In this document: piece by piece, positions 17,425 to 25,247 of the stretch
Layout of the letters: each line of letters opens with the position of its first letter
Numbering within the stretch: the first letter of the stretch is position 1
NCBI GenBank assembly: GCA_046160545.1
Contig: JBJXGS010000245.1
Location: forward strand, 42,574-106,573
Origin: JAEUOS01 sp046160545
GTDB lineage: Bacteria > Pseudomonadota > Gammaproteobacteria > Burkholderiales > JAEUOS01
Direction of reading: 5' to 3'
Length of the DNA: 64,000 nucleotides
The notes under the pieces: generated by a model
Seen by the model: the letters and a program-made list of their open reading frames with translations, nothing else
What the model was told of the DNA's origin: nothing
Database searches by the model: none
Made by a program: the position numbers and the translations under genes

Positions 17425-18207
17425 TCAGGTGGCGCTGAACATCAACGCGGTGAGGATGAAATCCAGTGCCAGCACCACCAGCGAAGAGGTGACGACGGTG
17501 CGCGTGGTGGCGTGCGACACCCCTTCCGGAGTCGGCTGGCAATCATATCCTTCGAAGACGGCGATGAACGTGACAGCGATGCCGAACACCACGCTCTTGA
17601 CCACCCCGTTGCCGACGTCCTCCAGCCAGTCGACGCCATTTTGCATCTGGCTCCAGAATGCCCCTTCGTCGACGCCGATCAGGACCACGCCGACGACGTA
17701 ACCGCCAAACACACCGACGGCCGAGAAAATCGCCGCCAGGAGCGGCATCGCGATCACGCCCGCAAGAAAGCGCGGCGCCAGCACGCGCGAGACTGGCGAA
17801 ACCGCCATCATCTCCATCGCCGCAAGCTGCTCGCCCGCCTTCATGAGGCCGATCTCGGCCGCAATCGAGGTCCCGGCGCGCCCGGCGAAGAGGAGCGCTG
17901 TGACCACCGGCCCGAGTTCGCGCACCAGCGACAGGGCCACAAGCAGGCCCAACGCCTGCTCCGATCCGTAGCGCTGCAAGGTGTTGTAGCCCTGCAACCC
18001 GAGCACGAAACCGACGAACAGGCCCGAAACCGCGATGATGATGAGCGAATAGTTGCCGATGAAATGGATCTGCGCCACGGTCAGGCGAAAACGCCGCAAC
18101 GCGGTGCCGCAAGCACCCAGGAGGATCAGGAACAGGCGCGTGGCGTAGCCGAGCTTGGCCACGCCGTCGATGCTGGCATGCCCTATCCGGCGTGCCAGTG
18201 CGATCAT
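17425..18207 (-). CDS. mlaE: ABC transporter permease MlaE
   Basis: The 260-residue permease of the Mla lipid transporter. It contains the conserved segments GLFVGFVLGLQGYNTLQRYG, SLVRELGPVVTALLFAGRAGTSIAAE and the EGYDC loop near the C-terminus. It overlaps mlaF by 4 bases. Confidence 0.97.
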   Translation of the reverse strand: MIALARRIGHASIDGVAKLGYATRLFLILLGACGTALRRFRLTVAQIHFIGNYSLIIIAVSGLFVGFVLGLQGYNTLQRYGSEQALGLLVALSLVRELGPVVTALLFAGRAGTSIAAEIGLMKAGEQLAAMEMMAVSPVSRVLAPRFLAGVIAMPLLAAIFSAVGVFGGYVVGVVLIGVDEGAFWSQMQNGVDWLEDVGNGVVKSVVFGIAVTFIAVFEGYDCQPTPEGVSHATTRTVVTSSLVVLALDFILTALMFSAT

Positions 18208-19028
18208 CGGGACAGTCCCAGGTCAGCCGCGTAGTCAGGCGCGGGGTAATGAAAGCGCACCGGGCCTTCCGGACTGCCGGCGATGAACTGGCGCACATAC
18301 GGCGCCTCGGAGGCACGGATTTCGTCCGGTGTGCCGCGCGCGACTATGCGTCCCTCGGCAAGAAAGTACACGTAGTCGACAATCGCCAGCGACTCGTGCA
18401 CGTCGTGAGTGACGATGATCGACGCCGCGCCCAGGGCGTCGTTGAGCCGGCGGATGAGCCGCGCGGTGATCCCCAAGGAAATCGGGTCGAGCCCCGCGAA
18501 CGGTTCGTCATACATGACCAGCCCCGGATCGAGCGCGATGGCACGTGCCAGCGCAACGCGGCGCGACATGCCCCCGGATATCTCCGACGGCATGAGCGCA
18601 TGCGCCCCGCGCAAGCCGACCGCGTCGAGCTTCATGAGCACCAGATCGCGGATCGCCGACTCGGGCAGCGCGGTGTGCTCGCGCAGCGGAAAGGCGACGT
18701 TGTCAAACACGCTCATGTCGGTGAAAAGCGCGCCGAACTGGAACAGCATGCCCATGCGCCGGCGCAGGTCGTACAAACCCTTGCGATCCTGTTCATGGAC
18801 GTTCTTGCCATCGACACTGACCGTACCTGCTTGAGGGCGCACCTGGCCTCCCAGGAGGCGCAGCACGGTGGTCTTGCCGGAGCCAGATCCGCCCATCAAC
18901 GCGACCAGTTGGCCGCGTCCGACGGTAAAGTCCACCCCAGACAGGATCTGGCGCCCAAGGGCGCCGGTCAGCGTGGGATATGCGAAGGAAACGCCCTCCA
19001 TCGAGACAAAGGGCGAAGAGTCAGGCAC
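18204..19028 (-). CDS. mlaF: ABC transporter ATP-binding protein MlaF
   Basis: The 274-residue ATPase of the Mla transporter. Walker A is GGSGSGKT (46-53), the signature is SGGMSRRVALARAI, and Walker B is LVMYDEPFAGLDPI. It is the first gene of mlaFEDACB, read leftward and divergent from the pilus-associated ABC ATPase. Confidence 0.97.
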   Translation of the reverse strand: MPDSSPFVSMEGVSFAYPTLTGALGRQILSGVDFTVGRGQLVALMGGSGSGKTTVLRLLGGQVRPQAGTVSVDGKNVHEQDRKGLYDLRRRMGMLFQFGALFTDMSVFDNVAFPLREHTALPESAIRDLVLMKLDAVGLRGAHALMPSEISGGMSRRVALARAIALDPGLVMYDEPFAGLDPISLGITARLIRRLNDALGAASIIVTHDVHESLAIVDYVYFLAEGRIVARGTPDEIRASEAPYVRQFIAGSPEGPVRFHYPAPDYAADLGLSR

Positions 19029-19080
19029 CGGGGCGGTCGTCGGTAGATAGCAGCAGCGCCGAAGTGTAGCAGCCCGCTTG

Positions 19081-19096
19081 TGGCCCGAAAAATGCG
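19081..19096 (+). promoter_or_regulatory. Candidate sigma-54 (-24/-12) promoter ahead of the ABC ATPase/response regulator operon
   Basis: TGGCCCGAAAAATGCG has the invariant GG and GC 10 bases apart (19082-83 and 19094-95). The -24 box matches TGGCAC at 5 of 6 and the -12 box reads ATGC. A sigma-70-like TATAGT at 19111-19116 in the same spacer is an alternative. No gene is seen in 19029-19151. Confidence 0.3.
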
Positions 19097-19151
19097 ACGC
19101 GGGCTTCCGCTATAGTGACGGCATGTCGATCATGACCAACCCTTGCACCGC

Positions 19152-19904
19152 GTGAGCGACAGCCGCGCGCAGGCAGCGCTGCGATTTGCCGGGGTCGCCA
19201 AGCGCTATGGCGAACATGCCGCACTCGCAGAGGTGTCTTTCGAGGTGATGCCAGGCGAATCCTTCGGCTTGGCCGGGGTCAACGGCGCAGGCAAGACAAC
19301 GCTGATCAAATGCCTTCTCGACCTGACCGCACCGGACGCGGGAGAGATCTCGATTTTCGGCGTTGTCGCAGGCCTGCATAGCGCGCGCGCGCGCCTGGCC
19401 TATCTGCCTGAGCGATTCATGCCGCCGCACTACCTCAACGGTCGCGAGTTCCTCGGCATGATGGCCGGGCTGCGCGGCGGCGCCTACGACGACGAAGCAG
19501 CGCGCCGCATGCTCGATCGACTCGATCTCGACACTGCAGCGCTGGCCAAACCGGTGCGCGACTATTCCAAGGGAATGACGCAAAAGCTGGGGCTCGCTGC
19601 CTGCTTCATGGCCGATTGCGACCTCCTGATCCTGGACGAGCCGATGAGCGGGCTCGACCCCAAAGCGCGCGCACGGGTCAAACACCTGCTCTCCGAGTGG
19701 CGCGGCAAGGGACGCACGCTCTTCTTCACCTCGCACGCGCTGGCCGACATCGAGGAAATCTGCGAACGGCTGGCGGTGCTGCACGGCGGCCAGCTGCGCT
19801 ATCTCGGCGCGCCGCTCGATCTGGTGCAACAAAGCGGCGCGTCAAACCTTGAAAGCGCGTTCCTCGCGACCATCGGCGAGTCAATCGCAGCGCACCAGCC
19901 ATGA
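19152..19904 (+). CDS. ABC transporter ATP-binding protein (CcmA/NosF type), pilus-cluster associated
   Basis: An ATPase of about 250 residues. Walker A is GVNGAGKTT, the signature variant is YSKGMTQKLGLAAC, and Walker B is LLILDEPMSGLDP followed by the H-loop TSHAL. The KGM-type signature is typical of ABC-2 exporters such as NosF. The start is uncertain: GTG at 19152 or TTG at 19143, with no strong ribosome site for either. The only plausible permease partner in the window is the NosY-like protein at 36756, at the far end of the pilus cluster. It overlaps the response regulator by 4 bases, so the two are co-translated. Substrate unknown. Confidence 0.88.
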   Translation: MSDSRAQAALRFAGVAKRYGEHAALAEVSFEVMPGESFGLAGVNGAGKTTLIKCLLDLTAPDAGEISIFGVVAGLHSARARLAYLPERFMPPHYLNGREFLGMMAGLRGGAYDDEAARRMLDRLDLDTAALAKPVRDYSKGMTQKLGLAACFMADCDLLILDEPMSGLDPKARARVKHLLSEWRGKGRTLFFTSHALADIEEICERLAVLHGGQLRYLGAPLDLVQQSGASNLESAFLATIGESIAAHQP

Positions 19905-21355
19905 GCCTGACGCCTCGTCCGAGCGTCCTTCTGGTTGACGACGACCCGCTGATCGTCGAAACCCTGAGCCTCGCCCTGGGCCACCGTTTTCACATCCAGA
20001 GCGCTACGACGCGCGCAGATGCGATTGCCCTGTTGCGCGCCCTTCCCGAACCTCCGCCGCTGGCGCTGATTGACCTCGGCCTGCCGCCGACCCCGCACCT
20101 GCCCGACGAAGGCTACCGCCTGACCACGGCTCTCCTGGCACTGGCTCCCCAGACCAAAATCGTGGTGCTCTCCGGACAGGCGGCGGAAGCGTCCGGCAGA
20201 CATGCGCGTGCGCTGGGAGCGGTCGAATTCGTCGCCAAGCCGGTAAGCCCGGCGCAACTGATCCGCGTGCTCGAGGACGCGCTGGCGGCCGGGCAGGCGG
20301 AGTCCGCGGCCACCGTGGTCGCCGACCCGCTCACCGCGCTGATCGGCACATCGGCACCCATACTGGGACTGAAGACGCAGATACGCCTGGTGGCGACCTC
20401 GCCTTTTCCCGTCCTGATCGAAGGCGAATCGGGCAGCGGCAAGGAAGTTGTGGCCGGCGCGCTGCACGCCCTGTCAGGGCGCGGCGCGGCGCCTTACCTT
20501 GCTCTCAACTGCGCGGCGATCGCCCCGTCGTTGGTCGAGCCCACCCTGTTCGGCTATGCGAAGGGTTCGTTCACCGGCGCCGTCGGCGCAAAGGCCGGCT
20601 ATTTCGAGGACGCTCGCGATGGCACCCTGTTCCTGGATGAAATCGGCGAATTGCCGCTGGAGTTGCAGGCCAAGCTTTTGCGCGTACTCGAGAATGGAGA
20701 GTACAACCGCGTTGGCGAAACGCAGTCGCGCCGCTCACAGGCACGGGTGATCACTGCCACCAACCGCGACCTGCGCGCCAGCGCGCGCGGCGGGGGCTTT
20801 CGCGCCGACCTTTATCATCGCTTGTCCGTGTTCACGCTGCGCGTGCCGCCGCTGCGCGACCTGGGCGATGACAAGCTGGCACTGCTCGAGCATTTTTCGG
20901 CCATGTATGCGCAAAAGGACGCTCGCCAGTTCACGTTGGACGCGCCTGCACGACGCCTGTGGCTCGAGTATCCGTTTCCGGGCAATGTGCGCGAACTGCG
21001 CAACGTGGTCATCCGCCTGGCCACTCGCTACCCGGGCCTGGTGCTGTCGGCCGAACAACTCGAGACTGAATTCGATTCCGGGGCCACGCTTGCGGCCGCG
21101 CCGTCCGGCGATGAAGTCGCGCGCGCCGCGTACGACGAACTCGCGCGACGCGGTGCATTCAATCTCGACACGCGCCTGGCGCACTGGGAGCGCGCCTACA
21201 TCGCCGCGGCGATGCAGCTGGCCGCGGGCAACATCAGCCAGGCTGCGCGGCTTCTCGGCGTCAACCGCACCACCCTGTATTCGCGCATGGCAGCGCTCGA
21301 ACGCAACGCCGGGGCGGATGTACCGGAGCGCGACAACCCGCAGGGGAGAAGTTAG
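19901..21355 (+). CDS. Sigma-54-dependent response regulator (NtrC family)
   Basis: A 484-residue three-domain activator. The receiver (1-125) has the acidic pocket DDD (13-15), phospho-acceptor Asp58 and Lys113. The AAA+ domain has Walker A EGESGSGKE (174-182), the sigma-54-contact loop GSFTGA (222-227) and Walker B FLDEIGE. A C-terminal Fis-type helix-turn-helix (NISQAARLLGVNRTTLYSRM) binds enhancer DNA. The histidine kinase at 34993-36732 is its probable partner, and the pilin promoter at 38398 a probable target (inference). It overlaps the ABC ATPase by 4 bases, and the next gene starts directly after its stop. Confidence 0.95.
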   Translation: MSLTPRPSVLLVDDDPLIVETLSLALGHRFHIQSATTRADAIALLRALPEPPPLALIDLGLPPTPHLPDEGYRLTTALLALAPQTKIVVLSGQAAEASGRHARALGAVEFVAKPVSPAQLIRVLEDALAAGQAESAATVVADPLTALIGTSAPILGLKTQIRLVATSPFPVLIEGESGSGKEVVAGALHALSGRGAAPYLALNCAAIAPSLVEPTLFGYAKGSFTGAVGAKAGYFEDARDGTLFLDEIGELPLELQAKLLRVLENGEYNRVGETQSRRSQARVITATNRDLRASARGGGFRADLYHRLSVFTLRVPPLRDLGDDKLALLEHFSAMYAQKDARQFTLDAPARRLWLEYPFPGNVRELRNVVIRLATRYPGLVLSAEQLETEFDSGATLAAAPSGDEVARAAYDELARRGAFNLDTRLAHWERAYIAAAMQLAAGNISQAARLLGVNRTTLYSRMAALERNAGADVPERDNPQGRS

Positions 21356-22978
21356 ATGTACCTGAGTCATTTCGGCCTGTCCGAAGCGCCATTCCGCATC
21401 ACCCCGCACACGGACTTCTTTTTCGACGGCGCCAATCGCGGCGCGACCCTCGAGGCGCTGCTCTACACGATCACCAACGACGAAGGCATCGTCAAGGTCA
21501 CCGGCGAAGTCGGTAGCGGCAAAACCATGTTGTGCCGCGTGCTCATCGAGCGACTTCCGGCGCACGTGCAGACCGTCTACCTCTCCAGCCCGTCTCTTGG
21601 TCGCGACGAAATCCTGCGTTCCATTCTCGACGACCTCAACGTGAGCGCCCCAGGGGAGCGTCCGGTCACGATACTGCGCGTACTTCAGGAGCATCTGATC
21701 GACTTGTACGGGCAGGGCCGGCGCGTCGTGGTGCTGATCGACGAGGCGCACGCGATGGCGCCGGAGACGCTTGAAGAAATTCGCCTGCTCTCCAATCTGG
21801 AAACCAAGCGCGAAAAGCTCATGCAGATCGTGCTCTTCGGCCAGCAGGAGCTGGACGACCTTTTGGGCATGCCGCAGATGCGCCCCTTGCGCGAACGCAT
21901 CGTGCACAGCTTTCGCCTGGAGCCGCTGGTGCGATCCGACATCGGCACCTACCTCATGTTTCGCATGCGCCAGGCCGGCTACAGGGGCCCGAACCTTTTC
22001 GCCGCGACGGCGGTACGGCACATCGCCGAGGCCTCGCAGGGCCTGACCCGGCGCATCAACATCCTTGCCGACAAGGCACTCCTCTCGGCGTTCTCGGACG
22101 GCGAACACGAGGTCAATACGCGCCACGTCAAGGCTGCCGTGGCGGACTCCGAGTTCACGCGCCTCATCAAGCCGACCGCAAGACGCTTATCCCCCTGGGT
22201 CATGTGGGCCGGAGCACTGGGCCTCCTGGCCGCCGGCGCCGCGCTAACCATGATCGCCACGCGCTGGCATGATAGACCGCCAGCGCCGGCACCCGCTGCC
22301 TCATTGGCCCGCCCTCCCGAGCCTCCCGCTACGCCGGCCGCGGCAGCTCTGCCCGCGCCGGCCGCGGCGCAAGCCCCTTCCGGCGTGCTGCGCCCTGAAG
22401 CAACCCCCTCCGCGCCGGCTCAGGCGACAGGAGCCCCCCCGAGTACAGCCGGCCCGTCACCGGCACCGGCACCTGCACCTGCACCTTCGTCTGCACCTTC
22501 GACTGCACCGACGGGCGCGCTCGCGCCAGCTGCTGTTGCGGCGAACGCTCCGAATGCGGCTGGAGCCGCACCTGTAGCATCGCCGGCCAAGTCCGCCCCC
22601 GTACCGCCCGGCGCGGCCGTCGGCGCCGTGTCACGCACGCCCAGACTCGATGCGCGCTTCACCGCCACGGACGCATGGTTAAAGGAAGCACCGGCGGATG
22701 CCTACGCGCTGCAACTTATGGCCATCGACCCGGTACGCACACGCGAACTCGACGATTGGCTGCGCCGAGTCCCGCCCGGAGTTCCCCTGGACCGTGTCTT
22801 CATTTTTGGCGCACGCAGCAGCCATTCCGATGCGCAACGGCTGCATGTTGTGCTCGGAACTTTCGCCAACCGAGATGAGGCGCTGGCCACGGCCAAGTCC
22901 CTGCCCCCCCAGTTCGCGAGCAACAAGCCGCAACTGCGATCACTTTCGAACATTCGCAGCCAGGCACTGCCGCGATAG
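21356..22978 (+). CDS. ExeA/MshM-like AAA ATPase with C-terminal SPOR-like domain
   Basis: A 540-residue protein. The N-terminal AAA domain resembles GspA/ExeA and MshM: MYLSHFGLSEAPFRITP start, Walker A GEVGSGKT, Walker B VVLIDEAHAM. A membrane span lies at about 281-301, then a Pro/Ala-rich linker of about 130 residues. The C-terminal segment (YALQLMA to HVVLGTFANRDEALATAKSLP) looks like a SPOR peptidoglycan-binding domain. ExeA-type proteins help pass the secretin through peptidoglycan, so the SPOR-like end fits. The gene starts one base after the regulator stop. Confidence 0.9.
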   Translation: MYLSHFGLSEAPFRITPHTDFFFDGANRGATLEALLYTITNDEGIVKVTGEVGSGKTMLCRVLIERLPAHVQTVYLSSPSLGRDEILRSILDDLNVSAPGERPVTILRVLQEHLIDLYGQGRRVVVLIDEAHAMAPETLEEIRLLSNLETKREKLMQIVLFGQQELDDLLGMPQMRPLRERIVHSFRLEPLVRSDIGTYLMFRMRQAGYRGPNLFAATAVRHIAEASQGLTRRINILADKALLSAFSDGEHEVNTRHVKAAVADSEFTRLIKPTARRLSPWVMWAGALGLLAAGAALTMIATRWHDRPPAPAPAASLARPPEPPATPAAAALPAPAAAQAPSGVLRPEATPSAPAQATGAPPSTAGPSPAPAPAPAPSSAPSTAPTGALAPAAVAANAPNAAGAAPVASPAKSAPVPPGAAVGAVSRTPRLDARFTATDAWLKEAPADAYALQLMAIDPVRTRELDDWLRRVPPGVPLDRVFIFGARSSHSDAQRLHVVLGTFANRDEALATAKSLPPQFASNKPQLRSLSNIRSQALPR

Positions 22979-22995
22979 TGGTGTGACATCCAGGA

Positions 22996-23015
22996 TTGTT
23001 GCAAAATCGCAACAA
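22996..23015. repeat. Perfect inverted repeat TTGTTGC-N6-GCAACAA
   Basis: A 7-bp perfect dyad with a 6-base AAAATC centre begins 18 bases after the ExeA-like gene stop. It could be a regulator site or a weak hairpin; no U-tract follows. Confidence 0.5.
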
Positions 23016-23089
23016 GCTATTTGACGCCGCTTCGCCGCGTCCCCGCATCGGCGCAGCCCCCGGGTTCCGAGCGACCGGTACATGAGGTG

Positions 23090-23109
23090 CTGCGGACACC
23101 GTTCCGCAG
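23090..23109. repeat. Perfect inverted repeat CTGCGGA-N6-TCCGCAG
   Basis: A second 7-bp dyad with the same 6-base spacer (CACCGT) lies 94 bases after the first in the same intergenic region and just upstream of a candidate promoter. It is a possible operator or hairpin. Confidence 0.5.
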
Positions 23110-23136
23110 AAGCTAAAATCCCGGAAAATCATGAAT

Positions 23137-23164
23137 TTGCGTCGCACATTTCATGTGATAACAT
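23137..23164 (+). promoter_or_regulatory. Putative sigma-70 promoter of the secretin gene
   Basis: TTGCGT (23137-23142) and TAACAT (23159-23164) are separated by 16 bases, with an extended -10 TG one base before the -10 box. It lies about 110 bases upstream of the secretin ATG. Confidence 0.35.
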
Positions 23165-23190
23165 CAAATTGGAAAAATATCACCACCCTG

Positions 23191-23242
23191 CACTGGTGGC
23201 GCTCGTTCGACACTGGTGCAGGTGTATCGCGGATCACTGGTG
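23191..23242 (+). repeat. Three direct repeats of CACTGGTG in the secretin leader
   Basis: Identical octamers start at 23191, 23211 and 23235 (spacing 20 and 24 bases, about two helical turns). They lie between the candidate promoter and the secretin start codon and may bind a regulator. Confidence 0.5.
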
Positions 23243-23273
23243 GCATCGGCTCGGCGCCGACGGAGGGTTCGGC

Positions 23274-25226
23274 ATGGGTAGCACAGCATCGACAGCATGG
23301 CCACGCGCGCTCGCGTTGGCGATCGCGCTTGGCCTGGTAGGCTGCCAGCAGGCGCCGCTCCAACCTGCGCCTCAGCACATCAACGCAAGCGCGCCGGCCG
23401 CACCGCTAGGCGCCATACCGCCGCCGCTACTGTCCGCACCGCTGCCGCCCAAGCCGCAGGCGGCCAAGCGCCCTGAAACCTTCAGCGTGGTCGTCAACGA
23501 CGTTCCGGTGCGTGAACTGCTGTTCGCACTCGCCCGCGATGCCCGCATCAATGTCGATGTGCATCCCGGCATTGCCGGCAACGTGACGATGAACGCGATC
23601 AACCAGACCCTGCCGCAGATCCTCACACGGGTCGCGCGCCAGACTGACATCCGCTGGGAGATGGACGGACAAAACCTTTCGGTACTGCCGGACACCGCCT
23701 TCCTGCGCATGTACAAGATCGATTACGTGAACATGTCGCGAGTTGCCGACATCAACGTGAGTGTCTCCACCGAGATCGGCTCCACCGGCCGGGGCGCTTC
23801 CGCCGGCGGCGCGACTGGCGGCGGCGGCAGCAATTCCTCGACCACCGTGGTCAGCCAGTCGGCCAACCGCTTCTGGGACTCGCTATCGCAAAACGTCTGC
23901 TCGCTGGTCGCCGCGACCCGCGTGATCAGCCAGGAGGAGCGCGACGCGCTGCGCGCCCAGCAGCAGCGCGAGCGGGAAGACCGCGTCAACCTGGCGCGCG
24001 CAGTGGCCGGCGCCGGTGCCGGCGCGTCCCAGCTCGCCCAACAGATCGCCCCGGCCAGTTCGACCGCGGTCACACAGCCGCTGCAGATCAACTGTGCTCC
24101 GCAGACCGGCACAGCCGCAGCGGTCTCGCTCAACAATCCGGCTATCGTCAATCGCGAGTCAGGCATCCTCTCGGTCTACGCCACGCAGCGCCAGCAGGAA
24201 AGGGTTCAGGAGTTCCTCGACCGCGTCATGCTCAGCGCGCGCCGCCAGGTCATGATCGAGGCGACCGTGGTGGAGGTTGAACTGAATTCCAGCTACCAGC
24301 AGGGCATCAACTGGCAGCGCCTGCAGGCCGGCGGGGCCAGCGGCACGTCGATCACGGTGCAACCGACGGGCCCCAACTCCCTGCCGGGCGGCGCCGTACC
24401 CGGGGTGCCCGGAGCAGCGGTCAATGCGGTCACCTCCGGGCTTACCAATCCCGGCGTCACCGCGTCCGGCCTGCTGCAGATTGGCTACCTGAATCCGCGA
24501 TCGCTTATCGGCAACATCTCCGGCGCCATCACCCTGCTCGAATCCTTCGGCAAGGTGCGCGTGCTCTCCAGTCCGAAACTCTCGGTGCTCAACAATCAGA
24601 CCGCGATCTTGAAGGTCGTCAACAACCTGGTCTACTTCACCATCGGTGCAACGACCACGCCGGGATCGCTGGGCACGCCGGCGGTCACCACCTACACCTC
24701 ATCGCCGAACACCGTCGCAGTCGGTTTCGTGATGGCGGTCACGCCGCAGATCGACGACCAGGACGCGGTGGCGATCAACATCCGCCCGACGATCTCGCGC
24801 ATCATCCGCTACGTCAACGACCCGAGCCCGGCGCTGGCCGCCGCCGGCGTGGTCAACCCCGTGCCCGAGGTGCAGACCCGCGAAATGGAGTCCATACTGC
24901 GTGTCCCGAACCAGGCGATCGCGATCATGGGCGGCCTGATGCAGGATTCCAGCGGCGGTGCTGAAGACAGCGTTCCGGGTGTGAACCGGGTACCCTTCCT
25001 GGGCGACCTGTTTCGCTACCGCAGCGACCAGCAGCGCAAGTCGGAACTGGTGATTTTCCTGCGCCCTGTCGTGCTGCGCGACCCGACCCTCGATGGCGAT
25101 TTCCGTGAGTACCGCGACATGCTGCCGGGGAAGGACTTTTTCTCGCGTGCCAACCCGCTGGAGCCGGAACGCATTCGGCTGCGCAGCGAAACCTCGGCCG
25201 GCGCCGCAGGCGAAGCAACCCGCTGA
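23274..25226 (+). CDS. mshL: MSHA/type IV pilus-type secretin (MshL-like lipoprotein)
   Basis: A 650-residue outer-membrane secretin. The start at 23274 has a GGAGGG ribosome site and gives a lipoprotein signal ending LGLVGC (lipid-modified Cys24). A short N-terminal STN-like domain follows (FSVVVNDVPVRELLFALARDARINVDV). The C-terminal secretin domain contains RVLSSPKLSVLNNQTAILKV and VPFLGDLFRYRSDQQRKSELVIFLRP. A Gly/Ser-rich insertion lies at about 170-190. The longer open frame upstream has no lipobox and is rejected. Confidence 0.94.
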   Translation: MGSTASTAWPRALALAIALGLVGCQQAPLQPAPQHINASAPAAPLGAIPPPLLSAPLPPKPQAAKRPETFSVVVNDVPVRELLFALARDARINVDVHPGIAGNVTMNAINQTLPQILTRVARQTDIRWEMDGQNLSVLPDTAFLRMYKIDYVNMSRVADINVSVSTEIGSTGRGASAGGATGGGGSNSSTTVVSQSANRFWDSLSQNVCSLVAATRVISQEERDALRAQQQREREDRVNLARAVAGAGAGASQLAQQIAPASSTAVTQPLQINCAPQTGTAAAVSLNNPAIVNRESGILSVYATQRQQERVQEFLDRVMLSARRQVMIEATVVEVELNSSYQQGINWQRLQAGGASGTSITVQPTGPNSLPGGAVPGVPGAAVNAVTSGLTNPGVTASGLLQIGYLNPRSLIGNISGAITLLESFGKVRVLSSPKLSVLNNQTAILKVVNNLVYFTIGATTTPGSLGTPAVTTYTSSPNTVAVGFVMAVTPQIDDQDAVAINIRPTISRIIRYVNDPSPALAAAGVVNPVPEVQTREMESILRVPNQAIAIMGGLMQDSSGGAEDSVPGVNRVPFLGDLFRYRSDQQRKSELVIFLRPVVLRDPTLDGDFREYRDMLPGKDFFSRANPLEPERIRLRSETSAGAAGEATR

Positions 25227-25247
25227 TACCATGGTGCGAGGCAAACC

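Noticed and set aside
23241..23260. A GG-N10-GC sigma-54-like match (TGGCATCGGCTCGGC) before the secretin gene
   Set aside because: The -12 box reads CGGC and transcription would start at or past the start codon region; the sigma-70-like element at 23137 is more plausible.
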